This document shows, piece after piece, positions 1 to 9,800 of a stretch of 64,000 bases of DNA. The stretch covers positions 1,550,001-1,614,000 of the forward strand of contig NW_020825321.1 of NCBI RefSeq assembly GCF_003286085.1, given 5' to 3'. The stretch is from Drosophila persimilis (taxonomy: Eukaryota; Arthropoda; Insecta; Diptera; Drosophilidae). The translations under genes and the position numbers were made by a program. Below the pieces are notes generated by a model that made no database searches, was not told the origin of the DNA, and was given only the letters and a program-made list of their open reading frames with translations. The number at the start of each line of letters is the position of its first letter. Position 1 is the first letter of the stretch.

Positions 1-462
1 AGTGATTAATTCAAGACCTCTAGTTTCAATTTCAGAGAGCCCTGCCGATCTATATGTTCCAACTCCAGCGCATTTCTTGAATGGTGGCCCTCCTGCTTCG
101 TTCGCTGAGCCTGACGTCACTCAGCTAAACTTCGATCGCATGGACGGCTGGCAGCGCATTTCGTACCTGCAGCAGCTCTTTTGGTCCCGGTGGAAGGAGG
201 AGTACATAACGTCAGCGCTCAAAGTGGCGCACTGCGAAGCCTAGTTTAGCTGTCGCAGATTTGGTTCTTGTCAAGGATGAGAATCTTCCTCCCATGAAGT
301 GGCCACTGGCGAGAGTGGTCGAGCTTTTGCCTGGACGAGATGGCGTTTCCCGAGTTGCTATGCTAAAGACGTCATCTGGAATCACCAAGCGCGCCGTCAA
401 CAAGCTGTGCCTACTGCCCCTTAAATATGCTGTTGAAAGTCAGGCTTCCAACAGGGGGAGTA
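1..462 (+). pseudogene. BEL/Pao element A: C-terminal end of pol (integrase tail), broken
   Basis: This is the last part of a BEL/Pao polyprotein, entering from the left edge. The first frame (to 244) carries the conserved NSRPL, PAHFLNGG and FWSRW..EY features that follow the integrase catalytic core in BEL/Pao elements. The second frame (from about 250) carries DENLPP..KWPLARV and the terminal NKLCLLPL motif. The two parts are in different frames, separated by a stop at 242-244, so the gene is frameshifted. A purine-rich tract (acagggggagta) just before 463 is the expected polypurine tract and marks the start of the 3' LTR. The LTR resembles that of element J at 38490, so A and J are probably the same family, but they are separate copies because A shows only its 3' end and J only its 5' end. 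Confidence 0.85.
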
Positions 463-823
463 TGTCAGGTCAAGCAGCTAAAATATTGTAAGCTATTGCC
501 ATTTGTTGTCATTTCCAATGCCCCCACTGCAAAGATCATTTGCAGCGGAATTCTTTCGTCTCTTATATCGCAGTCTCTTGTACGGGCTTAATAGCGGCCC
601 CGAGCAGCTCTAACGCTCTCGGGCTATCCTACGCTCTCGCTCGCGTCTAAGCACGCTGCATAGGGCCCGGCAATTGGCCCGTCAGCCCTTGCATTGTCAA
701 TCTTGAGCTAATCGTCGCAGCTATTAGATTAACATCCTCGCATCAATCGTTCGCCCAATCATCCCCATATGTACATACGCGATAAGTTGTTTTACATATG
801 CAAATAAATTGTGAATTATATAC
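463..823 (+). repeat. 3' LTR of BEL element A, left part
   Basis: The LTR begins with TGTCAGG directly after a polypurine tract. It aligns closely along its length with the LTR at 38490-38913, sharing for example the runs around caaataaattgtgaattata. It is cut at 823 by insertion of element X. The last five bases (819-823, TATAC) are repeated after X at 7267-7271, which is the target-site duplication, and the LTR resumes there. Confidence 0.8.
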
Positions 824-1334
824 TGGTTATGAATTAGTGGACTGTATAATCGTTTATATCTTGAGCCCATTTATTATTTATTGATTATTCAATATTGGTG
901 GTTATAGTACAATTATATTACAAGAATAGCGGGGGGCTCGATTCTGCGGCGGCACAAACCATGCGTGCGGGCGGCTTCGTCTCGAAGTTTCTACTGCGGT
1001 ACAAAGTAAGCGTGCGGGCGGCTTCGTCTAGAAGTTTCTACTGCATCAACTCCGCGAAAAGAAGTCGAGCAAAAGGGAATTGAAAGATCACGCGATAAGA
1101 CTCGACGCGACGGTCTCAATGCAAAACAACGGAACGCATCGCTGTGTGCGTGTGCAGCTGCGGGTCTGGCCATGCGTGTGAGAACATTACATTCTGGACC
1201 CGAGTAAACAACAACACAGCTATGCGCGTAAAAATAGTTACTTAGGCGGTGTACTACAATCATGAGCGTGTAAATAGGTCAATCGCAATATACATGAACA
1301 TTGAATTAAAAACTACGAGGCTCATTTCTCACCA
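824..1334 (-). repeat. 3' LTR of element X (two 47-bp subrepeats)
   Basis: 511-bp LTR running from tggttatg to ctcacca in plus-strand coordinates. It holds two copies of a 47-bp subrepeat beginning at 965 and 1012, where the 5' LTR holds three. The adjoining bases at 1335-1350 form a purine-rich tract on the element strand (about six G in a row), the expected polypurine tract for plus-strand DNA priming. Confidence 0.92.
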
Positions 1335-1357
1335 TGCCGGCCCCCCTGAACGACTGT

Positions 1358-4300
1358 TCAGAACAAGGGAAGCACAGCAAGTTTGGTAATAGGCCTCTTG
1401 TACACTCCTCGGGCGGTTTTGACGGTGACCACTCGAACCCTCTCGTCTTGGCCAGGATGAACTTCGGTGATTCGCCCAAGCAGCCACTTGCTAGGCGGTT
1501 GATTTGGCTCCTTCAATACCACAAGAGTGTCCACGGTTATGTCGTTGGACTCCTGCTGCCATTTCGTGCGAGGTTGCAAGGAAGTAAGGTATTCCAGATT
1601 CCAACGTTTCCAGAATCCTTGAACCTTGGCTTGCAGTTGTCTCCAACGCTGCAGTCTGTTAATGTTGACGTCTAACAAGGACGGCTCCGGCACCGACATG
1701 TGAGGTTGACCTGTAAGAAAATGAGCGGGGGTAAGGGGATCCAAGCTGTGATCGCTGGGCGCGCACAGTGGGCGAGAGTTGAGTAACCCTTCAATCTGAG
1801 TTAAAATTGTTGAATATTCCTCGAAGGTTAACGCACTGCTACCAATTACTCGGCGAAGGTGGAGTTTGATAGATCGTACGCCTGTTTCCCAAAGACCTCC
1901 AAAGTGCGGGGCAGATGGCGGAATGAAGTGCCAGTTGATGTCCTGACTCGTCAGAAAATTAGCAATTTCCTCGTCTTGACTTTGAGATACAGCTATCCGT
2001 TGCATCTCCGTTAGTTCCTTTCTGGCTCCATGGAATGTTGTGCCATTGTCCGAGTACAAGTCGGATATAGGGCCACGTCGAGACCAAAAACGTTTGAAAG
2101 CGGCGATAAATGCAGGAGTCGTCAAATCACTGACGAGCTCGATATGAATTGCTTTGGTGGACAGACAAACAAAGATGGCAAACCAAGCTTTGCCAAACTT
2201 CGGTGTCCGACCTGCTGATGTCTTGATGGTAACTGGTCCAGCGTAATCCAATCCAGAATGTAGAAAGCAGCGGGTGGGCTGAACGCGAAAGGCGGGAAGA
2301 TCAGCCATGAGTTGTGTACTCGTTCCTTTGCGCTGGAGGAAGCATATCTTGCAGTTGAATACAATTTTGCGGACTATGTTACGGGCTCCCAGGATCCAAT
2401 ACTTCTGTCTCAACGTGTGAAACATAAATTCGACTTCAGCGTGTAACGATGTGACGTGCTGGTGTCTAGCTATTAAAACAGCGACTGGTGATTCCTTTGG
2501 AAGAAGTATGGGATGTTTTGCGTCATAGGTTGTCATCGAATTTCCAATGCGTCCTCCCACGCGCAGAATTCCTTGGTCGTCAACAAATGGAGTGTAGTGA
2601 ATCAACTTGGATTTTTGAGAAAGGGCTTGTCCAGTGCTCAGCTGTCTGTACTCCACTTGGAAGAACTCCATCTGGACATGTTTGATTACCCTAGAGCGGG
2701 CATATTGAAGCTCCCATGACGATAAAAATGATGACAGGCGGTCCTTGCAACGAAGACGATGTACGAACCGAAAGCAATAGCTAAGTGTCCGCAAGAGATG
2801 TGACCAGGAGGAAGCTTTGTTGATCATACAGTTAAGATCATTTCCTTCATTGGAAATGTGTAGATTAACTTGGGGCTTGACCTTTACTTCCATCCGCTCA
2901 GCGTCCTCAGTCGACAGTGCGAACTTGGCCTTAGCAGGTGGCCAAGTGCGATGTGATTGGGAAAGCCACGGTGGTCCATTCCACCACAGTTGATGTTCTA
3001 CCAGATCCTTTGGTAGAAGTCCGCGTGATGCACAGTCCGCGGGATTGTCCTCAGTGCGAATGTGTTGCCAGCAGCTACGTGGGCAAGCTTCTAGAATCTC
3101 AGCCGTGCGATTACAAACATAAGTGTTCCAAGTCCGTGGGGGTGATGAGAGCCAATGTAGTACAATTTCGGAGTCTGACCAACACGAAGTACTGGAAATA
3201 GGAATAGTTAGAGTTTGCTTAACCAGAGACATCAATTTCGACAGAAGATGGGCGGCATTCAACTCGAGCCGTGGGATGGAGATAGGTTTGATGGGTGCCA
3301 CCCGGGTTTTTGCGGCGATCAGTGTTACAGCGTAGTCATTATTGACTCTCACGCGACTGTAGATGACAGCGGCGTATGCATGAGATGACGCATCGGCGAA
3401 TCCATGCAGCTCCGTTGCTTGAAGTGGCGAGGATAGGTAGCGGGGTATGCGACAGCTTTCCAGTAAATGAACTTCGGCTACAAACTGTTGCCACCGTGCG
3501 CATAGCTGCGCGGGTAGTGGTTCGTTCCAGTCGACCGAGCTCAGCCAACTATCTTGAAAGAGAACCTTTAGAAATACAGTTGTGGGCGCAAGGAACCCCA
3601 GTGGATCGTAGATCTTGGCAAGCTCGGACAGCAAAATCCGTTTTGTCAGAACCCCTGTGGCGTCGGGAATGGTCAACTTGAAGGAAAGCTCGTCCACAGC
3701 CGGGTCCCAGCGTATTCCAAGAACCTTGACATATTGAGTTGGGCTATTTCCCTCTAGGGCTTCAAGTGGATACTCACAAATGTCCTGTGGCAGCGAATTG
3801 AGTAGTGACCAACAGTTTGAACTCCATTTTCGAAGTTTAAATTGAGCTTGGCTCAATAGCAAAATTAATTCATCTTTGAGTGCAATGAGATCGTCGATAC
3901 TATCGCAACCAGTAGGGATATCATCCACGTACGCGTCTCGTACAAGCACAGCAGCAGCCTTCGGATACAAATCGGCATGATCTTGCGCGATCTGCTTGAG
4001 AACTCGAACAGCCAAGAACGGAGAAGACGCTAAACCATACGTCACGGTCAGCAATCGATAATGATCGAGTGTAGCAGTCTCCTCCTTTCGCCAGACAATC
4101 CGTTGGTAATGCGTGTGATCTTCTGAAACCAGGATGCCTCTAAACATTTTCTCAATGTCCGTACAAAACACATAGCGATGCTGACGGAAACGTAGACATA
4201 CTCCAAGTAAATCCCTTTGAATAGGTGGTCCGATGTGTAGTCGTGAATTAAGTGAAGATCCATTGCAGTCCTCCCCAGAGCCATCGAATACAACTCGGCA

Positions 4301-6616
4301 TTTCGTGGTGGTGCTATCTGGTTTAAATACTGCGTGGTGTGCTAAGTAATTGTGATTGGCGGGACCGTTTTCTACGGTAGTAGAAGGAATCACCTCCATG
4401 TGTCCTCGTTGTATATAATCCTCCATAAACTCGACATACTGTTGTTTGAGCGCAGGAAATTTTCGAAATTTCCGCTCGAGATAAGAAAAGCGGCGTAGTG
4501 CTTGTGGCAGTGTGGACCCCATCGGAGGGGTAGATTCCTTGAACGGGTATTGGACGATGTACACGCCATCGTTTCTGCGGGCGTGCGTATGAACGAAGTG
4601 TTGCTCAGCGGGATCACTAGCATCAATGGTAGCGTCACTTGGTTGAACTCGTTCCATGTCCATGAACGATCGAACCAAAGTGTCCAGATCCTCGTGCGCG
4701 TGATGTGCTAGTGCGTGGTTGTGAGCATCACTACTGAGATGGTAGCTGCCTGTAATGACCCAACCAAAATTAGTATGAAGTGCAATAGGATATTCAGAAC
4801 CAAACTCTTTGCGTTGTCCAGTGTAAAGGTTCCAAAGCTGATCAGCTCCTAAGATCACGTCGATTTCGCCTGGTTTACCAAATGTAGGGTCCGCTAAGGG
4901 TAGATCACGAATCCTTTTCCACCTCGGTGTGTTAGACTCGATCCTCTGGGCTGGAATCGAGGAGGTTAAAGTGTTCATAATCAGACCTGTTACCACCACT
5001 GAGGCCGAGCTTGTGCGGGAGAGCAGCGTGAATGTGGCGCGACCTCTAGTAACCCCAGCAGGATTTGCGCCTAGACCAACCACTGGTATACGAGCGTGGG
5101 TGCGCGGCAAACCAATTCGTTGAATAAATGATTCGGCGACCATCGTTATAGTCGAACCAGTATCCAACAGTATCCTGCAGGTGGTCTCGTTGCCCCAGGA
5201 GTCGACTATAGTGGCCAAAATCGTTGGCAATATGGCCTGACTCTTGGCCACGAATTTCCTCTCCAATGTATGATGGCTGACCACGGCAGGATCAGCGTCA
5301 GCAGGGAAACTGGACGAGCGGACGGGTGAGTCAGCGGAGTTATTGACATCAGCGGAAGCCGTGACAGAGCGTATGTCCTCTGGATGAACAAGAGTGTGGT
5401 GCCTCAGCATACACAGACGGCACGTGTTTGTGGAATTACACTCCTTGACTTGATGAGATCGGCTTAGACAATTGAAGCACAAATGACCATCCCTTGCGAA
5501 CTTGCGGCGGTCCACAACATCCAGAGCCTTGAATTGAGTGCACGCATAAAGACTGTGTTGCTCGTGACAATATACACAATCACGAGCAGACGTATTTGGC
5601 ACGTCCACATGATGAGAAATTGCACGACGTTTATTCAGCACCGTGTGTGTATCCTGGACTAGCTTTGGATCTTGACAAGACTCAAGTGCATCGCAACGGG
5701 CGAAGACAAAGCCGAACAGGTCATTTATGGTCACATTTTCCTTGCACGATTCACTGGAGGTGGCCCACGCTTCCTTGCATTCCGGGTCTAACTTTGAGAG
5801 CAAGATATGGATTAGCCACACATCGCGGCTGTCGCAGCTCAGCGCATGTAGACCACGTATACTTTCGTCAGCGGTGTCGACTATCTTACGCAACTCGGCG
5901 ATGTTTGAACCCTTTGCGGTTGGCAACGAAAGAAAGTTTTGAATGAACGAACGAGCAATCAGTGACTTCTTGTTGTAGCGATTTTCGAGCCTCTCCCATG
6001 CGTCCTGGTAATTGGCATCCGATACGGGAATATGTTTTATCAGAGACAACGCTTCACCATCCAGATAGGATTTCAAATAATGAAACTTTTGGCACTTGGA
6101 CAGACTACTCTTCTTGTCGACTGAGCCTAAGAACAAGTCACTAAACTGCCACCAATCCTCGTATCTGCCCGAAAACGTCGGAATGCGTATTTTCTCGAAC
6201 TGCAGCTCTGTGGCTCCCGATGAGTCCCGAATCCTCTCCAGAAATTGAGTTTGTCCCTCAAATAAGCGTTCCACAGTGGTCGATAGCAGTAGATTTGAGT
6301 TGTCGTGCTCATTCTCGTGACTGCTCCGGTCACGTATGGCTTCAGTGAAGATACTATGCGCACTAAAGAACCTTTTCTCATATTCGGGGATGTCCAAATC
6401 CGCATCCACGTATTCATCTTCATCATTATATTGGACCAGCTCTTCGGACAGCTCCATAAAGCGGTTGAAAGTTGCAACAAGTCGGTCCAACTTGTGCTCT
6501 AATGTTTGCACAGAAGTACATGGCTGTACAAACTCTTGAGCCTCCGCAGCCACGCGAGTTAATTGGGATTTGCAGGCCCCACGTTGCTGAATTAGACGAT
6601 GCACTAGGGCCTTCAT
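1358..6616 (-). CDS. Intact BEL/Pao Gag-Pol polyprotein (1752 aa) of element X
   Basis: One open frame starting at an ATG (6616) encodes the complete retrotransposon polyprotein. Approximate domain order by residue: Gag of the DUF1759 type around 142-330 (PTFSGRYEDWWQF near the start); CCHC-like zinc knuckles near 343-400; aspartic protease with LLDTGS at about 484; reverse transcriptase with a YVDD active site at about 895; Pao-type A17 and RNase H region with ADASSHAYAAV at about 1067; an integrase zinc-binding region; integrase core with GLDYAGP (about 1455), SDNGTTF (about 1515) and GGLWETGV (about 1568); and the BEL-specific C-terminal tail ending KLAVLPLF. The length is normal for a BEL/Pao single-ORF element. 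The protein would package, reverse-transcribe and integrate its own RNA. No stop or frameshift is visible, so the element may be competent. Confidence 0.96.
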   Translation of the reverse strand: MKALVHRLIQQRGACKSQLTRVAAEAQEFVQPCTSVQTLEHKLDRLVATFNRFMELSEELVQYNDEDEYVDADLDIPEYEKRFFSAHSIFTEAIRDRSSHENEHDNSNLLLSTTVERLFEGQTQFLERIRDSSGATELQFEKIRIPTFSGRYEDWWQFSDLFLGSVDKKSSLSKCQKFHYLKSYLDGEALSLIKHIPVSDANYQDAWERLENRYNKKSLIARSFIQNFLSLPTAKGSNIAELRKIVDTADESIRGLHALSCDSRDVWLIHILLSKLDPECKEAWATSSESCKENVTINDLFGFVFARCDALESCQDPKLVQDTHTVLNKRRAISHHVDVPNTSARDCVYCHEQHSLYACTQFKALDVVDRRKFARDGHLCFNCLSRSHQVKECNSTNTCRLCMLRHHTLVHPEDIRSVTASADVNNSADSPVRSSSFPADADPAVVSHHTLERKFVAKSQAILPTILATIVDSWGNETTCRILLDTGSTITMVAESFIQRIGLPRTHARIPVVGLGANPAGVTRGRATFTLLSRTSSASVVVTGLIMNTLTSSIPAQRIESNTPRWKRIRDLPLADPTFGKPGEIDVILGADQLWNLYTGQRKEFGSEYPIALHTNFGWVITGSYHLSSDAHNHALAHHAHEDLDTLVRSFMDMERVQPSDATIDASDPAEQHFVHTHARRNDGVYIVQYPFKESTPPMGSTLPQALRRFSYLERKFRKFPALKQQYVEFMEDYIQRGHMEVIPSTTVENGPANHNYLAHHAVFKPDSTTTKCRVVFDGSGEDCNGSSLNSRLHIGPPIQRDLLGVCLRFRQHRYVFCTDIEKMFRGILVSEDHTHYQRIVWRKEETATLDHYRLLTVTYGLASSPFLAVRVLKQIAQDHADLYPKAAAVLVRDAYVDDIPTGCDSIDDLIALKDELILLLSQAQFKLRKWSSNCWSLLNSLPQDICEYPLEALEGNSPTQYVKVLGIRWDPAVDELSFKLTIPDATGVLTKRILLSELAKIYDPLGFLAPTTVFLKVLFQDSWLSSVDWNEPLPAQLCARWQQFVAEVHLLESCRIPRYLSSPLQATELHGFADASSHAYAAVIYSRVRVNNDYAVTLIAAKTRVAPIKPISIPRLELNAAHLLSKLMSLVKQTLTIPISSTSCWSDSEIVLHWLSSPPRTWNTYVCNRTAEILEACPRSCWQHIRTEDNPADCASRGLLPKDLVEHQLWWNGPPWLSQSHRTWPPAKAKFALSTEDAERMEVKVKPQVNLHISNEGNDLNCMINKASSWSHLLRTLSYCFRFVHRLRCKDRLSSFLSSWELQYARSRVIKHVQMEFFQVEYRQLSTGQALSQKSKLIHYTPFVDDQGILRVGGRIGNSMTTYDAKHPILLPKESPVAVLIARHQHVTSLHAEVEFMFHTLRQKYWILGARNIVRKIVFNCKICFLQRKGTSTQLMADLPAFRVQPTRCFLHSGLDYAGPVTIKTSAGRTPKFGKAWFAIFVCLSTKAIHIELVSDLTTPAFIAAFKRFWSRRGPISDLYSDNGTTFHGARKELTEMQRIAVSQSQDEEIANFLTSQDINWHFIPPSAPHFGGLWETGVRSIKLHLRRVIGSSALTFEEYSTILTQIEGLLNSRPLCAPSDHSLDPLTPAHFLTGQPHMSVPEPSLLDVNINRLQRWRQLQAKVQGFWKRWNLEYLTSLQPRTKWQQESNDITVDTLVVLKEPNQPPSKWLLGRITEVHPGQDERVRVVTVKTARGVYKRPITKLAVLPLF

Positions 6617-6674
6617 GGCAAACAGCGGGTAACGGTATCACTCAATATGTATATAAATAAACTCAAACGCGGAG

Positions 6675-6692
6675 ATCCGGCTCGAAGGACCA
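6675..6692 (-). other. Primer-binding site of X, tRNA-Tyr type
   Basis: On the element strand the 18 bases TGGTCCTTCGAGCCGGAT lie 10 bases inside the 5' LTR. Their complement, ending CCA, matches the 3' end of insect tRNA-Tyr as I remember it. This is where minus-strand DNA synthesis would start. Confidence 0.75.
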
Positions 6693-6702
6693 AAATTTGC
6701 TA

Positions 6703-7266
6703 TGGTTATGAATTAGTGGACTGTATAATCGTTTATAACTTGAGCCCATTTATTATTTATTGATTATTCAATATTGGTGGTTATAGTACAATTATATTAC
6801 AAGAATAGCGGGGGGCTCGATTCTGCGGCGGCACAAACCATTCGTGCGGGCGGCTTCGTCTAGAAGTTTCTACTGCGGTTCAAAGTAAGCGTGCGGGCGG
6901 CTTCGTCTAGAAGTTTCTACTGCGGTTCAAAGTAAGCGTGCGGGCGGCTTCGTCTAGAAGTTTCTACTGCATCAACTCCGCGAAAAGAAGTCGAGCAAAA
7001 GGGAATTGAAAGATCACGCGATAAGACTCGACGCGACGGTCTCAATGCAAAACAACGGAACGCATCGCTGTGTGCGTGTGCAGCTGCGGGTCTGGCCATG
7101 CGTGTGAGAACATTACAGCTATGTTCTGGACCCGAGTAAACAACAACACAGCTATGCGCGTAAAAATAGTTACTTAGGCGGTGTACTACAATCATGAGCG
7201 TGTAAATAGGTCAATCGCAATATACATGAAAATTGAATTAAAAACTACGAGGCTCATATCTCACCA
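6703..7266 (-). repeat. 5' LTR of element X (three 47-bp subrepeats)
   Basis: 564-bp LTR. The 47-bp subrepeat starts at 6844, 6891 and 6938, one more than in the 3' LTR. It should carry the promoter driving the 1752-aa ORF. It is followed on the plus strand by the TATAC target duplication (7267-7271) and by the rest of LTR A. Confidence 0.92.
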
Positions 7267-7314
7267 TATACAACCTCTCGACTTTCATTAACTGAAAAAT
7301 TGCAACAGTTATTA
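7267..7314 (+). repeat. 3' LTR of BEL element A, right part
   Basis: After X, the sequence tatac-aacctctcgactttcatt continues the LTR of element A, matching 38843-38892 in the related LTR. It begins with the second copy of the TATAC target duplication. It stops at 7314, where the LTR of element Y begins. Confidence 0.75.
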
Positions 7315-7628
7315 TGTTAATAATCCAATTTTTAACCGCGAACTTTTTAACGCTATCACCGTTAGTGGCAGCATAAAACTACCACACCATAAAATTGCAA
7401 ACCTTTTCAATATCCCTAATATTAACGTAAAATTCTTTCTGTTACCCACTGTTCGCGAATAATATGCTCGATGGATTTTATTTATTTTGTTCTTGTCCAG
7501 TTCGATGTCTATTTGGTACTGAAAAATGCCGTCGCAGCGGCTATTAGAATATGTGTGTATACAAATTTTTGTCTCTTTTGGCGATTGCTTCTTCGCTTAG
7601 CGATGGACTTGTTATGCGTTCCTCAACA
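7315..7628 (-). repeat. LTR of BEL fragment Y (314 bp)
   Basis: The stretch starts TGTTAATAATCC and ends CCTCAACA, so it has TG...CA ends. Its right end lies next to the end of the minus-strand Y integrase gene, with a purine-rich tract between them on the minus strand (most complete in the second unit, 15331-15350). It is therefore the 3' LTR of Y. The ORF that can be drawn through it has no recognisable protein content. Confidence 0.65.
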
Positions 7629-9800
7629 TCCCGGTCGGGTTAATTCTCCAGATGCGGTCTTGAGCTTGACAGCTCAAACTAGTTCTAGTTCAAACTATTC
7701 CTTAACAAGCACAACGTCCCCGATCGAGATGTTAAGGATTGACTTGGTCCTTTTTGGACGATGTTGCAGAGTGGTCAGGTACTCCAGATGCCATTGTTTC
7801 CAGAAGCATTGGTACATGGATTGGATACTCTGCCAGTACCCCAATCGACCCACAGGAATGTGACCCAAGTCAGCCTCCGGTATGGTGGTGAATGGTCGTC
7901 CAATTAAGAAGTGAACCGGCGATAAATAGTTGACCGCAGTATACGGTGTGTAGTATAGACGTGAATTGACCACTGCGCTGACTTGCGCAAGTAGGGTATG
8001 TATCTGCTCAAATGTAAGCATTGTGGTTCCGACGACTCGTCGAAGGTGCAGTTTAACAGATCGAACTGCCGATTCCCCATTTTTCACCCCAATGAGGTGA
8101 ACCACGCGGAATAAATATCCATTGTATATCTTCATCCGCCAGGTATGAGTAACCAGGTCGGTGTGTTACTGTGACGCCAGTAGGGTTTGCATTTCATCGA
8201 GTGAGCGTTTCGTGCCGATGAAATTTGTGCCGTTGTCACTGTAGATTTTGGCACACTTGCCACGTAGAGATATGAAGTACCGCAGTGCAGCCAGGAACGT
8301 TTCAGTGGTGAGATTCGTGGCAAGTTCCAAATGTATTGCCGATGTGACCATGCAAACGAATAGGCATATATAGCTCTTGCTTATACTTGGTTTGCGAACC
8401 TTGCAATCCTTGTGAAGGATTGGCCCAGCATAGTCGCAACCGGTGTTGATAAATGGCAGTGCTTGTGTGATATGAATGCTGGGTAGATCAGCCATTCGTT
8501 GCTGTGATGTATGCAGCCAAACATTCGTGCGTGATTTTGAACAATTACGAAGAGTGCAGAAACACCAGGGTGGAGGTTGACCCGGTGCTCGTGATGCAAT
8601 GAGTCTTTGGCAGCAAAACTGGATGTTTCGCCTCTACTTTGAATTGAGAGTGATGCCATCGTCCGCCGACGATAGTAGTCATCTTGAAAGCAGGTTTGCG
8701 CGTAACGCAAACACAGAATCCGTGTAGTCCTGATCTCATGAAATGTAAGATATTAGGAGCTCATGTCCCGAGATGGATGTTTTGAGCGTGGGATGAAGCG
8801 AAGGACATAGCCAATAGTGTGCACCAGCTTCCGCCAGGAGGAGACTCGGGCTATTAGTTCTTCCAGTGGATTATCCAATTTTGATTCGGCCAATGTAGAC
8901 AAACAATTGGTTTTGACTTCGTTTTGTATGCCAGTTTCTAAAAGCGTAACGTAAAACTTTGAGTTGTTCAAGTTTACCAAGAATTTATCGTTGTCACGTA
9001 GCCATGAAGGACTAGTCCACCACAGCTGAAAGTCGATGAGGTCAGCAGCCATGATGCCTCTGGACGCATAGTCAGCTGCGATTGTTTTGGAGTCCACATG
9101 AAGCCAAGCATGGCATGTAATGGAATCCAGAATTGCCGAGGTTCGATTGCCAACAAACGTCTTCAGCTGGGCTGGTGCATATGATAGCCACGATAAAACA
9201 ATTGTAGAGTCGCACCATGCAAATACAATTGTATCTCTGTGTCGTAATCCAGCCTTAATTGATCGTATGAGTTGGCTCAGAAGAAGTGGTCCGCAAAGCT
9301 CCTAGCATGGCAAGGATTGCTGCTTGAGTGGAGCCACCCATGTATTTGCAGCCACTAAAGATACGGACACAGAGCCGTCGTCGTGTATTACTCTACTGTA
9401 AACTACAGCAGCGTATGCCTTGATAGAAGCGTCTGGGAATCCGTGCAACTCGATGTTGTCTGCGTCGTTGACAACAAAACGTGGTGGTTGAAACTGCTGT
9501 TATGTGTCGAGGTCAGCTCGCCACTTCAGCCAATTGTCAGCCAGTTTTGTTGGAAGTGGATCATCCCAATCCAGATTGAGTAACCATAGTCGCTGAAAAA
9601 TAATCTTGAACTGAACCACGACGGGTGCCAAGAGTCCAAGTGGATCGAATATCCGTGAAACATCGGACGAGACTTGTCTTTTTGTGCACTTAGGATTTGC
9701 AGATAGACCCACATTAGGAAAGGATCTACAATTGGTCCTAGTCTTCAGCGGTTGAACCCATTCATCCATGAAGACACAGGGACTTGGTGCAAATTTTCGT
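7629..9800 (-). pseudogene. BEL/Pao fragment Y: RT end, RNase H and integrase, broken
   Basis: Read on the minus strand from 9800 downward it contains, in several frames: the end of the RT/A17 region (RIFDPLGLLAPVV near 9640), RNase H residues, the ADYASRG and FQLWWTSPSW motifs (near 9000-9080), a zinc-binding region with HPVLLPK (8600-8700), the integrase core (GCDYAGP, IYSDNGTNFIG at about 8220-8440) and the C-terminal tail (NSRLYY, HFLIGRPF, FWKQWHLEYL at 7700-8000). Frames change at about 8130, 8490, 8740 and 9100 and stops are frequent. Gag, protease and the RT core are missing. It faces fragment Z head to head at about 9800. It cannot encode a working protein. Confidence 0.85.

Larger units (their letters stand above)
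824..7266 (-). mobile_element. Complete BEL/Pao LTR retrotransposon X, intact ORF
   Basis: The element reads on the minus strand and is bounded by LTRs at 824-1334 (3' LTR) and 6703-7266 (5' LTR), both TG...CA in type. A perfect 5-bp target duplication TATAC flanks it at 819-823 and 7267-7271. It has a primer-binding site matching the 3' end of tRNA-Tyr, one uninterrupted polyprotein ORF and a polypurine tract beside the 3' LTR. It is inserted in the 3' LTR of element A. The two LTRs differ by roughly seven substitutions, a 6-bp indel and one 47-bp subrepeat, so the insertion is not brand new although the ORF is still open. The 5' end of X (from 6497) is included in the tandem duplication that follows. 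Confidence 0.93.

Noticed and set aside
1334..1675. A 113-aa plus-strand ORF across the X 3' end, and similar plus-strand ORFs through 1358-6616
   Set aside because: They are antisense shadows of the 1752-aa polyprotein frame.
6917..7195. A 92-aa ORF inside the LTR of X, repeated at 991-1263 and 14619-14897
   Set aside because: It lies in non-coding LTR sequence, shows no known domain and crosses 47-bp repeats whose number alters the frame between LTRs. Its persistence is explained by LTR identity.
7471..7863. A 130-aa plus-strand ORF starting in the Y LTR
   Set aside because: It runs from the LTR into antisense integrase and has no recognisable content. In unit 2 it is broken by the 37-bp difference.
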